Of a stretch of DNA of 64,000 nt, positions 7,637 through 16,437 are shown piece after piece. The DNA lies in the NCBI GenBank assembly GCA_937968015.1, contig CALBSO010000069.1:1-64000 (forward strand), written 5' to 3'. Origin of the DNA: an uncultured Thermomicrobia bacterium (lineage in GTDB: Bacteria > Chloroflexota > Chloroflexia > Thermomicrobiales > JALYUS01). The first letter of the stretch is position 1, and each line of letters starts with the position of its first letter. The notes under the pieces were generated by a model. It was given only the letters and a program-made list of their open reading frames with translations, searched no databases and had not been told where the DNA came from. The position numbers and the translations under genes were made by a program.

Positions 7637-8932
7637 TTAGATGCCCGGCTCGTTGGTGGTGTGTTTCCGTGCGTCATAGTGAGCGAAGGCAGGGCGGATC
7701 AGGCCGAGCAGCACGACCCCGACCACGGAGGCGAGGCCGCCGCTCACCGCACTGAAAACCGGTGATGTCAGGGACGCGACCACGCCCGATTCAACGTCGC
7801 CGAGGCGCGGTCCTCCTGCGCCGACGACGAACCCGACGCTATTCACCCGCCCTTGCAGCGCGTCCGGGGTGTTGACCTGGATGATCGTCGTGCGGAACAC
7901 GCCGTTGACGACGTCGGCCCCACCCGCGACGGCAAGCAGGATCACGCCGAGCCAGAGCAGGTGCGTGGCGCCGAAGCCGGCGATCGCGGCTCCCCAGACT
8001 GCGAGGGCAATCAGTACTGCCCGGCCCTGGTGATGGATATGCGAGAGCGAGCCGGAGCACGTTGAAACGATCAGCCCCCCGATGGCTGGCGCCGCATAGA
8101 GTAAGCCGACCGCCTGGGGTCCGCCGCCGAAGCGAGTCGCGGCAAGGGCGGGAAAGAGCGCAAATGGCATCCCGAAAATAGTGGCGTTCAGGTCAACGAG
8201 CAGGACCGTGGCGATGATCGGATGGCGGCGGACGAATTGCAACCCCTCAACGACAGCACGTAGGCCGGGGGTCGTCCCGCCGTCTTGCGGCGGCATTGCC
8301 GGAAGGCGCATGACACCGTAGAACGAGAAGAAGAAGCTCACGGCATCAACGACATAGGCGGTTTGCAGGCCCGCGGCTGCGATAATCGCCCCCGCCACCA
8401 GCGGCCCAGCGGTGAGGCTGACCTGAAAGGACAAAAAGGATAACGCCGCCGCCGCGGGAATCTGATCGGGCGGAAGCAAACGCGGGATGAAAGTCCGCCG
8501 GGCGGGCTGGTCAATGGCAGAGAGGCAGGACTGCAGCGCGATCAACACGTACAGCAACCAGAGCTGGCGAAGGTCGAGCAGTGCCTGCAGCGCGAAAATC
8601 AGTGATACGACGGCGAGGAGAGTGGTCGTAACCATCACCAGCGTGCGGCGATCGAATGCATCAGCAATCGAGCCACCGACCAAACCGAGTCCGATGAGCG
8701 GGACGGCGATGGTGAGCCCGATCATCCCGACCGCAAGTGAGGAGTGCGTGAGGGCATAGATCTGTATCGGCACCGCAACGCTGGTCATCCGACTACCGAC
8801 GGTAGACAAGGACTGGCCAACCCAGAGCCGCCGGTATGCGGGCGATTCCCGGAGCGGCCTCGTGTCAACGAGGAGACGTTTGTACAGGGGGCGCTTGGAA
8901 GACGTGGGAACTGAGCCGCCTTCCTCTGTCAT
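7637..8932 (-). CDS. MFS transporter, EntS-like (MFS_3)
   Basis: A 431-residue integral membrane protein with about 12 hydrophobic helices. The N-terminal YRRLWVGQSLSTVGSRMTSVAVPIQIY and the loop AIDQPARRTFIPRLLPPDQIPAAAAL are characteristic of the enterobactin-exporter-like MFS_3 group (PF05977), which export siderophores, macrolides or other small molecules. GGSIADAFDRR is the loop 2-3 MFS motif A. The gene stands alone, with no regulator next to it; a perfect 17-bp palindrome lies 134 bp ahead of its start. The substrate cannot be read from sequence. Confidence 0.85.
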   Translation of the reverse strand: MTEEGGSVPTSSKRPLYKRLLVDTRPLRESPAYRRLWVGQSLSTVGSRMTSVAVPIQIYALTHSSLAVGMIGLTIAVPLIGLGLVGGSIADAFDRRTLVMVTTTLLAVVSLIFALQALLDLRQLWLLYVLIALQSCLSAIDQPARRTFIPRLLPPDQIPAAAALSFLSFQVSLTAGPLVAGAIIAAAGLQTAYVVDAVSFFFSFYGVMRLPAMPPQDGGTTPGLRAVVEGLQFVRRHPIIATVLLVDLNATIFGMPFALFPALAATRFGGGPQAVGLLYAAPAIGGLIVSTCSGSLSHIHHQGRAVLIALAVWGAAIAGFGATHLLWLGVILLAVAGGADVVNGVFRTTIIQVNTPDALQGRVNSVGFVVGAGGPRLGDVESGVVASLTSPVFSAVSGGLASVVGVVLLGLIRPAFAHYDARKHTTNEPGI

Positions 8933-9066
8933 TACATCTTCCTTTCGGGATTCTGAGCGCGTTGCCCATGGGCAAACGGAATGGACTCATGCTATCCCCC
9001 GGCGCCAGGTCGGGCGGCGGAGTATACGTGTTTGCCTGAGTGATTGCCACTATATGTGAGGATCAG

Positions 9067-9083
9067 GTGGTGGAGTCCACCAC
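9067..9083. promoter_or_regulatory. perfect 8+8 bp palindrome GTGGTGGA-G-TCCACCAC
   Basis: It lies in the 181-bp gap between the end of the phosphotransferase gene (9114) and the start of the MFS gene (8932), both on the minus strand. There is no T-run, so it is as likely to be an operator for the transporter as a terminator. Confidence 0.35.
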
Positions 9084-9113
9084 TCCTCTCTGCTATCTGT
9101 CGCCGGCATCCCA

Positions 9114-10073
9114 TCAAGGAGACAACAGCGCAACCTCCCGCCTGACGGAAGCCAGAGCGTGATCGCGATAGGCGGTTTGCCGGTTCATCATGAGCAGTCG
9201 GGCGAGGGCGCGGAGGGCAATGAGCAGGCTGGTGAAACTCATCCGTCGCTCATCGTCGTCGGGGAGCGGTGTAACGGCGCGATAGCCTTTCAATAGCCAC
9301 GGGAGAGCGGGCATGGGCAGCGTTTCACCATCGTGCATGCGGAAGTGTCCCAGATCATACCAGCGATCGCTCCCGCGAATCTCTCCGAAGTCAATGATCC
9401 CGGTGTATCGCCCGCCCTCCTGGTAGATATGCGTCGCATCGAAATCGCCGTGGGCAAGCCACGCATCATGACTATCGAGCCAGGAATCGTGCCGGTCGAG
9501 GATTGCCCGGATCGCCGCGATTTCGTCCGCGTCGAGCAGATGCTCCCGCAACGTCGCGAGAGCGGCATCGAGATATGCGGCGACAAAGGCGCGATAGGTC
9601 AAGTATTCCGCCTCCAACCGGCCGCGCTCCGGTTGGTCTCGCGTGATCCATCCAAAGCCCGTGACCGGGATTTGGTTGATGCGTGCCAGGTCGTGTCCCG
9701 CTTCGATAAGAATGTTCGGCACGTTCGGGTCTGCCGGACAATGACCAATCGGGTATCCTTTGATCGCGGTTGTCAGCATGACGGGTCGTTCGAGTCGCTC
9801 ATCATACCGCGCGACGTAGACAACTTCGGGAACCTTGACGCCGCGCTCGCGCAGGAGCCGGTGTACCTCCGCTTCGGGCAAAAAACTCGCCCCCGCTTCG
9901 GGTAGAACGCGGCAATAGAAGGTCTCCGCGCCGCGCTCAATCCGATAGACGGAGGTGGAAACACCCTCCGCGACCCGCGTCACCGTGAAATCAATGCTCG
10001 TTGAGAAGATACGGCCGGCAACTGCCCGAATCGCCGCGCGGTCGGGCGTCTCCGGTCCCGTCGCACCCGTCAA
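9114..10073 (-). CDS. aminoglycoside phosphotransferase-family kinase
   Basis: A 319-residue APH-fold (PF01636) small-molecule kinase. The catalytic loop is AWLAHGDFDATHIY, a variant of the usual HGDxxxxN in which the Asn is replaced by His, followed by the DFG-equivalent GIIDFGEIRGSDRWYDLG. The N-lobe carries a VSTSVYRIERG strand pair. The gene overlaps the upstream P1 peptidase by 4 bp (ATGA), so translation is coupled. Members act on aminoglycosides, homoserine, choline or other alcohols; the coupling to a peptidase suggests a metabolic or detoxifying kinase rather than clinical resistance. The substrate is unknown. Confidence 0.82.
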   Translation of the reverse strand: MTGATGPETPDRAAIRAVAGRIFSTSIDFTVTRVAEGVSTSVYRIERGAETFYCRVLPEAGASFLPEAEVHRLLRERGVKVPEVVYVARYDERLERPVMLTTAIKGYPIGHCPADPNVPNILIEAGHDLARINQIPVTGFGWITRDQPERGRLEAEYLTYRAFVAAYLDAALATLREHLLDADEIAAIRAILDRHDSWLDSHDAWLAHGDFDATHIYQEGGRYTGIIDFGEIRGSDRWYDLGHFRMHDGETLPMPALPWLLKGYRAVTPLPDDDERRMSFTSLLIALRALARLLMMNRQTAYRDHALASVRREVALLSP

Positions 10074-11191
10074 TCCCGCAGCCTGCCGTAGTGCCGCATG
10101 ATCGCTTGCAGGCGATCATACGGGAGGGCATGGGCGATATTACCGTCCCGCCCGGTCATCGTCTCCGCCGCGACGAGAGCATTGAGCACCGCTTCCGCCG
10201 TCGCCTCGATCGTCGCCTGAAAGAGATCGTTGATCTGCGTGTCGTTGAGGAAGGTGTTGACGAGGAGCGTCTTCGTCTCGAAGCGATCCACGCGGTTCTC
10301 CGGTGCGTTCGAGAAGGCGATCAGCAGATCGCCGGAACTGTGCGTCGCCGTCGAGCCGATGCGGCCAAGGCCGAGCATCCCGCGGCGGCAGAGGCGGCCC
10401 AACTGACGATCCGTCAGCGGGGCGTCGGTGCCGATCACGACGATGATCGAGCCATCGCGTTTCTCCTCGGCTGGCGTGCCGCGCTCCGGCAGCAAATCGG
10501 TAATCTCAAGGCCGACCGGCACGCCGTCCACCAGCAAATCCTCGCGCCGACCGAAGTTGCCCTGCACGAGTACGCCGACGGTGTACTCGTGCCCGCCCAC
10601 CGGCACGACGCGCGAGGATGTGCCGGTGCCGCCCTTGAAGCGAAAGAGTGTCATCCCCGTGCCGCCGCCGACATTGCCCTCCGCGATCGGGCCGCCCATC
10701 GCGTTATCCAGCGCGGCGAAGACGTGCGCGCTCGTCACATGCTGCCCGGCGACATCATTGAGGAAGCCATCGAAGGTCTCCGCGACGACGGGGATGACGA
10801 AATCGCGCGTGCCGAGCGACGGCTCATGGATCGTCAGCCACTCAACACATCCTTTGTGAGCCGCGCCGACGGAGAGCGTGTTCGTGATGAGGATCGGCGT
10901 CTCGATCAGGCCATACTCGTCCACTTGCGAGCGGCCGGTGATCTCGCCCGCGCCGTTGAGGACGGCGATGGAAGCGGGGATCATCTCCTGGAAGACCGAG
11001 CCTTCGTGCGGATGGATCGCCGTCACACCCGTTCGCGCCGGTCCTTCACCGACCCGCAGTGGCCCGTCGCCGTGGATCACCGTCGCATACCCGACGCGCA
11101 CGCCGGGTACGTCCGTGATCGCGTTGTGCGCACCCGTCGGCTGCGTGCCGATGGTGATGCCGAGATCGCGAAGCCGGGATTTTGTCGCCAT
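10070..11191 (-). CDS. P1-family aminopeptidase/esterase (DmpA type)
   Basis: A 373-residue N-terminal-nucleophile hydrolase of MEROPS family S58 (DmpA, beta-peptidyl aminopeptidase). The precursor is expected to cleave itself before the nucleophilic Ser in LGRIGSTATHSSGDLLIAFS. The family segments ITDVPGVRVGYATV, GNVGGGTGMTLFRFKGG and VGVLVQGNFGRRE are all present. The start at 11191 is fixed by GGTGAGG five bases upstream, contributed by a hairpin repeat. These enzymes release N-terminal residues from D- or beta-peptides and amides. Operon with the kinase gene at 9114-10073. Confidence 0.9.
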   Translation of the reverse strand: MATKSRLRDLGITIGTQPTGAHNAITDVPGVRVGYATVIHGDGPLRVGEGPARTGVTAIHPHEGSVFQEMIPASIAVLNGAGEITGRSQVDEYGLIETPILITNTLSVGAAHKGCVEWLTIHEPSLGTRDFVIPVVAETFDGFLNDVAGQHVTSAHVFAALDNAMGGPIAEGNVGGGTGMTLFRFKGGTGTSSRVVPVGGHEYTVGVLVQGNFGRREDLLVDGVPVGLEITDLLPERGTPAEEKRDGSIIVVIGTDAPLTDRQLGRLCRRGMLGLGRIGSTATHSSGDLLIAFSNAPENRVDRFETKTLLVNTFLNDTQINDLFQATIEATAEAVLNALVAAETMTGRDGNIAHALPYDRLQAIMRHYGRLRD

Positions 11192-11195
11192 ATCA

Positions 11196-11245
11196 ACCTC
11201 ACCCCCCAGCCCCCCTCCATCGCAAGCGATAGGAGAGGGGAGCCA
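11196..11245 (-). repeat. dispersed hairpin repeat carrying a Shine-Dalgarno sequence, copy B
   Basis: On the minus strand it reads CTCCCCTCTCCT, then an ATCGC/GCGAT stem, a G-rich arm, and GGGGGGTGAGGTT just before the ATG of the P1 peptidase. It matches the copy at 34143-34191 in order, orientation and distance to the start codon (GGTGAGG, five bases, ATG). Confidence 0.7.
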
Positions 11246-11616
11246 GAAATGGCAACGGATACTCGCCGAGCCGCACCAGAATGCGCACCGAGGTCGGCGG
11301 TGATGACGCACCAGCATCCTATCACGACAACGCGACGCGCATCATCTCGTATCGTTCGCTGGCTCTCCCAGCGCCGTGATGGGCTTCTCACCGAGTTCTC
11401 ATTCAGGCCACCCTATTCTCTCATCCGCGCGCCGTAGTCTGAGGATGTACCGGAGATGACCCGGCACATCGTCACAACGGGTACGGGATTCCGCGAGGGG
11501 AGGCGCAACGCCATTTGCACACACGACGGAAATCGTCGTCGGAGCATGGCAAGGCAGCCGCTCGCTCTCTGAGGGATCACTGCACTCTCGGATCTTATCA
11601 GTACAGGAGGTTTCAC

Positions 11617-12162
11617 ATGTCTCATGGTCTCAGCAATGCCAACAGATTTCCGATCCTCACCGATGATGCCGCGACGGGCCTCTCTGGAGGAGTCGGCCCC
11701 GGCAGGGATCGGGTAATGCGTCTCCCCGCGCGACGCCATGTGCTCGTTGTCGCGGCGGGCCTCGCGCTGCTCATCCTCACTCTCCTTCCCGCCATGGCTG
11801 TGGGTGCGCAATCCGTCTATCCGCCGAACACGGTAATAAGCACCTACTTCGATGCGCGCTACGGTGAAGTCTCGGTCGTCACCGATGCCAGCGGGAACCT
11901 GATTGATATTAACGCCGCGACCGGGCAGCGCATCTATCCCGTCTACGTAGATTATGTGTCGGCCTACACGGGCACGACGATTGCGCCCGCCTATACGAGT
12001 GTGAATTACTCCGGCTATCCTGGCATCTTCGCAGGCAACGGCGTCTCCGGCTTCCGGCAGTACACCGATACCAGCTCAAATTGCGCGGACGGTCAGGTAA
12101 CGCAGACGGCGAGCGGCTACTATTGCACGACGACAGGCACGCCGGCCTTCCGCGTGGGGTGA
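11617..12162 (+). CDS. secreted or membrane-anchored protein of unknown function
   Basis: I do not recognise this 181-residue protein. It has a hydrophilic N-terminus of ~40 residues, one strong hydrophobic segment (HVLVVAAGLALLILTLLPAM, ~residues 43-62) followed by AVGAQS, a plausible signal-peptidase site. The exported part is Tyr/Thr/Gly-rich (~120 residues) with two cysteines near the C-terminus (SNCADGQ and GYYCTTT) that could form a disulfide. A strong CAGGAGG stands ahead of the ATG at 11617. It precedes a secreted dioxygenase gene on the same strand, 142 bp apart. Confidence 0.6.
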   Translation: MSHGLSNANRFPILTDDAATGLSGGVGPGRDRVMRLPARRHVLVVAAGLALLILTLLPAMAVGAQSVYPPNTVISTYFDARYGEVSVVTDASGNLIDINAATGQRIYPVYVDYVSAYTGTTIAPAYTSVNYSGYPGIFAGNGVSGFRQYTDTSSNCADGQVTQTASGYYCTTTGTPAFRVG

Positions 12163-12304
12163 GGCGGGAACGAATCCACGAGTGATGAACGGGCGGCCTA
12201 CGGGTCGCCCGACCCTGAATGGTACGCAGGCCTGGCCGTGCCCACACGCACGGCGTATCCTGCCAATAATGGCGATACCTGAATAGCGTTGGAGGGACGA
12301 GAAA

Positions 12305-13120
12305 TTGGACAATGACGATCTTCCTATCGGTCGGATTCTCGGTCGCAGAGAGATACTCGCCCTGTTCGGAGTCTCCGGGGCCACGCTGCTTGTTGGCTGT
12401 GTGCCCGGTCAATCCGGCGCTCCGCAGCGGCCGAGTGCCTCCGCGCAGGCGACGACGAGTAGCGGCGCCACGTCACCGCTGAGCCTGCCTCCCCAGGCAT
12501 CTTCTCCCGCGACGACAGCGGCGGCGTCTATCTGTGTCGCCACCCCGGCAGAGACCGAGGGGCCGTACTTCGTGGACGAGAAACTCAACCGCTCCGACAT
12601 TCGCACCGACCCTTCGGATGGGACGACCAGGGCGGGCGTGCCGCTGCAACTGATGTTCACTATCTCGACGCTCAGCGGCACCGCCTGCATGCCGCTCGCG
12701 GGCGCCACGGTGGACATCTGGCACTGCGACGCGCTCGGCGTGTACTCGGACGTACGCATGCAGAACACCGTGGGGAAGAAGTTCCTGCGCGGCACGCAGA
12801 TGACGGACGCGAGCGGGGCGGCGCGATTCACGACGATCTATCCCGGCTGGTACACGGGCCGGGCCGTACACATCCACTTCAAGGTGCGCACTGACCCCGC
12901 GGCAAACACGGGCACGCAGTTGACGTCGCAACTCTTTTTCGATGAAACCCTCACGGACCAGGTACATGCGCAGGCGCCGTATGCCAGTAAGGGGAAGCGC
13001 GACACGCTGAACAGCCGGGACATGGTGTATGCGACTGGCGGGGACCAGTTGCTGCTGACTTTGACCAAGGCCGGCGACGGCTACGCGACGGTATTCAACA
13101 TTGGGCTGAAGACCGCGTGA
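12305..13120 (+). CDS. exported intradiol ring-cleavage dioxygenase family protein
   Basis: A 271-residue member of PF00775 (protocatechuate 3,4-dioxygenase-like fold). The Fe(III) ligands of the family are visible: Tyr in CDALGVYSDV, Tyr in IYPGWYTGRAV, and two His in VHIHFKV. ETEGPYFVDE opens the core and ATVDIWHCD precedes the first Tyr. The N-terminus has an RR pair and a hydrophobic stretch ending in the lipobox LVGC, so the mature enzyme is probably a lipoprotein on the outer face. The start is a TTG at 12305 behind GGAGGGACGAG; no in-frame ATG fits. Exported homologues in Gram-positives attack catecholic compounds outside the cell; the substrate is not known. Confidence 0.85.
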   Translation: MDNDDLPIGRILGRREILALFGVSGATLLVGCVPGQSGAPQRPSASAQATTSSGATSPLSLPPQASSPATTAAASICVATPAETEGPYFVDEKLNRSDIRTDPSDGTTRAGVPLQLMFTISTLSGTACMPLAGATVDIWHCDALGVYSDVRMQNTVGKKFLRGTQMTDASGAARFTTIYPGWYTGRAVHIHFKVRTDPAANTGTQLTSQLFFDETLTDQVHAQAPYASKGKRDTLNSRDMVYATGGDQLLLTLTKAGDGYATVFNIGLKTA

Positions 13121-13235
13121 GCGGCGCGGCAGGGTTGGGGGCGATGGCTCCCCTGACGGGCACGAACTGCGACGGATGGCACCTCACAAAGGCCGCTCCA
13201 TCGCCTTTCGTGTGGTGTTCCTTCCGCGTTTCGGA

Positions 13236-14111
13236 TTATGCCTTGCCAATCGCCTGTTTGACGAGGCCCGCGACATCGCCGGGACGGATGGCGACGCGGA
13301 TACCTGCCGCTTCGAGGGCGGCCATCTTCTCCGCCGCCGTGCCCGCGCCACCGGAGATGATCGCGCCCGCGTGGCCCATCCGCTTGCCGGGGGGCGCGGA
13401 CTGGCCGGCGATGAAGCCGATGACCGGCTTCGTCATGTGCTCCTGGGCGTAGCGCGCTGCCACTTCCTCGTCCGTGCCGCCGATCTCGCCGATCATCACA
13501 ACCGCGTCCGTCTCCGGGTCCGCCTCGAAGAGCGTCAGGACATCCACGAACGATGTGCCGATCACCGGGTCACCGCCGATGCCGACCGCGCTGCTCTGGC
13601 CGAGGCCCGCCTGCGTCAAGGCATTCACGACTTCATACGTCAGCGTGCCGGAGCGGGAGACGAGGCCGATCCGCCCGCGCGCATGGATGAAGCCGGGCAT
13701 GATGCCGACTTTCGCCTCGCCGGGCGTAATCAGGCCGGGGCAGTTCGGGCCGATCAGCCGCGAGCCGGAGCGCTTGACGACCTCATACGTCCGTACCATG
13801 TCATTGACCGCGACCCCCTCGGTGATGCAGACGACGAGCGGGAGGCACGCCGCGACGGCCTCCTCGATCGCGTCCGGCGCGCCACCGGCAGGGACGTAGA
13901 TGATGCTCGTGTTCGCGCCCGTCTCCCGTACCGCCTCCGCGACGGTGTTGAAGACCGGCACGCCGTGAACCTCGCGCCCCTTGCCGCCCGGCCGAGTCCC
14001 GGCAACGACCTTCGTGCCGTATTCGACCATCTGGCCGGTATGGAAGGAGCCGTGCTGGCCCGTGATGCCCTGGACGAGCACGCGGGTATCGTGATTGACG
14101 AGAATGCTCAC
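13236..14111 (-). CDS. sucD: succinate-CoA ligase, alpha subunit
   Basis: Alpha subunit of succinyl-CoA synthetase (TCA cycle; succinyl-CoA + ADP or GDP + Pi to succinate + NTP). 291 residues, normal length. The N-terminal CoA-binding Rossmann part has VQGITGQHGSFH and the GPNCPGLITPGEAKVGIMPG segment. The phosphorylated histidine is in GKRMGHAGAIISGG near the C-terminus. It overlaps sucC by 4 bp (ATGA), so subunits are made in step. Confidence 0.97.
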   Translation of the reverse strand: MSILVNHDTRVLVQGITGQHGSFHTGQMVEYGTKVVAGTRPGGKGREVHGVPVFNTVAEAVRETGANTSIIYVPAGGAPDAIEEAVAACLPLVVCITEGVAVNDMVRTYEVVKRSGSRLIGPNCPGLITPGEAKVGIMPGFIHARGRIGLVSRSGTLTYEVVNALTQAGLGQSSAVGIGGDPVIGTSFVDVLTLFEADPETDAVVMIGEIGGTDEEVAARYAQEHMTKPVIGFIAGQSAPPGKRMGHAGAIISGGAGTAAEKMAALEAAGIRVAIRPGDVAGLVKQAIGKA

Positions 14112-15250
14112 GCCGCTTCCCCCTTCGCCGCCGCGACCGCGAGCCGCGCCGCTTCCTCCATCGTCTCCGCCGACTGCAGGTTCGCCGTGGCGAGGATACG
14201 CCGCCCTTCCTCCGCGTTCACTCCCGCGAGCCGTACGATAATCGGTAATTGCGTCGGCACCTGCTCCAGCCCCGCAAGGAGCCCCTTCGCAACCTCGTCG
14301 CCGCGCGTGATGCCACCGAAGATGTTGAAGAAGATCGCCCGCACATTCGGGTCGGCGAGGATCAGGCTGAGCGCCTTCGCGACCTGCGCCGCGTTCGCGC
14401 CGCCACCGACATCGAGGAAGTTGGCGGGTTCGCCGCCCTCCACTTGCAGGGCGTCCATCGTCGCCATTGCCAGCCCCGCGCCGTTGACGACGCAGCCGAT
14501 ATTGCCATCCAATTTGACGAACGAGATGCCGGACGCCTTGGCGGTCAGTTCGGTCGCGTTCTCCTCCGCCATGTCCCGCAACATCTCATGCGACGGATGG
14601 CGGAAGAGGGCATTGTCATCGAGCACCATCTTGGAGTCGAGCGCGAGCCAGCGGCCATCCTCGGTGCGAATCAGCGGATTGATCTCGACGAGCGAGGCGT
14701 CCTCATTGAGGTAGGCCAGCGCCATCTTCTTGACGATCTCCCCGAAGCCGCCGACGGCAGCGGGTTCGATGCCGAGTGCGAAGGCGAGGTCCACGGCACG
14801 GTAGTTCAAGAGGCCGCGTACCGGATCAACGGGCGTGCGGTAGATCGCATCGGGGTTCGTCCGCGCCACGTCCTCGATCTCGACGCCGCCTTCGGCGGAG
14901 GCCATGACGATGATCTGCCGGTTCGCACGGTCCAACGTAATGCCGACGTAATACTCGGCGGCGATGCTCACACCGGGAACGACGAGCACGGTATTGACGG
15001 TATGGCCGCGAATGTCCATACCGAGAATGCGGCCCGCGACATCACGCGCCTCGTCCGGCGATTTCGCCAGTTTGATGCCGCCCGCCTTACCACGTCCACC
15101 CGAATGGACCTGCGCCTTGACGGCCACTGTGCCGCCGAGCGCCCGCGCCGCCGCCGCCGCCTCATCGGGTGTCCTGGCTGCCTGCCCGGCGTTGAGCGGA
15201 ATGCCGTAGCGACTGAGAATTTCCGCCGCCTGATATTCGTGAATATTCAC
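14108..15250 (-). CDS. sucC: succinate-CoA ligase (ADP-forming type), beta subunit
   Basis: Beta subunit with an N-terminal ATP-grasp domain. The start is a GTG at 15250 giving VNIHEYQAAEILSRYGI, the conserved N-terminus of SucC; GGGAGGGGAG lies just upstream. Further landmarks are VKAQVHSGGRGKAGG, SLVEINPLI, LDSKMVLDDNALFR, and the C-terminal FNIFGGITRGDEVAKG that contacts the alpha subunit. 380 residues, normal length. Upstream is an isochorismatase-like gene on the same strand, 75 bp away. Confidence 0.97.
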   Translation of the reverse strand: MNIHEYQAAEILSRYGIPLNAGQAARTPDEAAAAARALGGTVAVKAQVHSGGRGKAGGIKLAKSPDEARDVAGRILGMDIRGHTVNTVLVVPGVSIAAEYYVGITLDRANRQIIVMASAEGGVEIEDVARTNPDAIYRTPVDPVRGLLNYRAVDLAFALGIEPAAVGGFGEIVKKMALAYLNEDASLVEINPLIRTEDGRWLALDSKMVLDDNALFRHPSHEMLRDMAEENATELTAKASGISFVKLDGNIGCVVNGAGLAMATMDALQVEGGEPANFLDVGGGANAAQVAKALSLILADPNVRAIFFNIFGGITRGDEVAKGLLAGLEQVPTQLPIIVRLAGVNAEEGRRILATANLQSAETMEEAARLAVAAAKGEAA

Positions 15251-15325
15251 CCGTGCTCCCCTCCCGATGGTGCGAGACACCGCCATTGGCGCCGCAGCAT
15301 TCTCGCACGCGCGGCGGGCGGGCGT

Positions 15326-15958
15326 CTATCGAACTCGTTCGGCAGGCACGTTCGCGACCGGCGGGAGATCGTACGGACTGAGGAAGCGCTGCTCGCCACC
15401 GGCGTAGTGTACATTCCACGCGAGGTGGAAAGGTTCGGGGTCCACCGAGCGTTTCAGTTCGTAATGCAGCGTCTTGTACGTGAGCGGGATCGCGCCCGCC
15501 TGCTCCATGCGTCGGAGAGCGGGTCCGGTATTCGGCTCGGCGGTGAAGAGGCAATCCTCGACGAGGAATACCTGATAGCCGAGATCGAGGAGACCGAGCG
15601 TGGATTGCACCACGCAGACATCGGTTTCGGCACCCGCGACGATCAACTGCCGGACATTGAGCGACTGAACCGCCTGTCGAATTTCCGGTTCCGCGCAGAG
15701 ATTGAAGGTATGCTTGATGAACCGCTGGCCATCGGTGGGGAAGACGCGCTCCAAACGCTCCGGAAGCCAGCTGTTTCGCGTGACAGGATGCTCGAACGTC
15801 GCGATCGTTGGTATCGCGAACGTGCGCGCGAGCAGTAGCAAGTGTTCCAGCCGCGCCATGGTCGGTTCCGGCGGGCCGTACATCAGATCGGCAAAGAAGG
15901 GTTGGACATCAATGAAGATCAGGCCGGCCGTCGTCGGATCAACGATGGGCGTTACCAT
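15326..15958 (-). CDS. cysteine hydrolase, isochorismatase superfamily
   Basis: A 210-residue hydrolase. The catalytic triad of the superfamily can be seen as Asp in GLIFIDVQPFF, Lys in RFIKHTFN and Cys in AGAETDVCVVQST. The cis-peptide-forming region before the Cys is normal. Members act on nicotinamide, N-carbamoyl compounds, biuret or isochorismate; the lack of an N-terminal metal-binding extension argues against a true nicotinamidase, but no substrate can be named. It lies upstream of sucCD on the same strand and may be co-transcribed. Confidence 0.85.
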   Translation of the reverse strand: MVTPIVDPTTAGLIFIDVQPFFADLMYGPPEPTMARLEHLLLLARTFAIPTIATFEHPVTRNSWLPERLERVFPTDGQRFIKHTFNLCAEPEIRQAVQSLNVRQLIVAGAETDVCVVQSTLGLLDLGYQVFLVEDCLFTAEPNTGPALRRMEQAGAIPLTYKTLHYELKRSVDPEPFHLAWNVHYAGGEQRFLSPYDLPPVANVPAERVR

Positions 15959-16030
15959 GTGCTACATCCTCTCCACGAAGCGATATCGCCCTCAGCGATG
16001 ACAATGCGCTCATTCTACGATACCGTCATG

Positions 16031-16036
16031 TAGAAT
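16031..16036 (+). promoter_or_regulatory. -10 element TAGAAT, near-leaderless start
   Basis: TGTAGAAT at 16029-16036 ends six bases before the ATG at 16043, too close for a leader with a Shine-Dalgarno site. Confidence 0.4.
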
Positions 16037-16042
16037 AGACTC

Positions 16043-16315
16043 ATGGAAACGTTTGCGGAGCGTCGGCGGGCATTTGCGAGACGGCAGCGGCGATTCATCG
16101 GCGTCGTGGGCCCGTGCCTGATCGCGGCATTCACGATCCTCGCACTCGGGGCGGGGTCCCGGGTGCGCGGCTTGCCCTTCCCGCTCTCGCCCGCGCTCCT
16201 CATCGGCGCGCTCGCCGTCGGCCTGATGGTCGTGGATCCGCACCGGCCCGCCGCGAAACTCTGGCTCTTCAGCCTCCTCTGCTTCCTCGTTTTCATCATC
16301 CTCGTCGTTCTCTAG
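16043..16315 (+). CDS. small membrane protein
   Basis: 90 residues, not recognised. A basic N-terminus (RRRAFARRQRRF) is followed by three hydrophobic segments at ~residues 19-37, 49-64 and 72-90, with VDPHRPAAKL between the second and third. The high positive charge before the first helix predicts the N-terminus inside. No ribosome site is seen; the -10 element six bases upstream suggests a leaderless mRNA. It stands between divergent and downstream genes with no operon partner. Confidence 0.6.
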   Translation: METFAERRRAFARRQRRFIGVVGPCLIAAFTILALGAGSRVRGLPFPLSPALLIGALAVGLMVVDPHRPAAKLWLFSLLCFLVFIILVVL

Positions 16316-16383
16316 GCGAGTGGCGGAACTCGCTTTCGATCCGCGCCTGACAAACCGCCTTCGCCAATCTCGTGTCCCATGTG

Positions 16384-16392
16384 TGCTATGCT
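16384..16392 (+). promoter_or_regulatory. extended -10 promoter TGCTATGCT
   Basis: Identical to the element before 1149. It ends 45 bases before the ATG at 16438, which has its own GGAGGAGGGG ribosome site. Confidence 0.45.
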
Positions 16393-16437
16393 TGTCTCCG
16401 CCGTATCGGAAGCGAACAGATGGAGGAGGGGCGACGG

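Noticed and set aside
13176..14714. Plus-strand open frame opposite sucD/sucC
   Set aside because: Shadow frame; sucC and sucD are unambiguous on the other strand.
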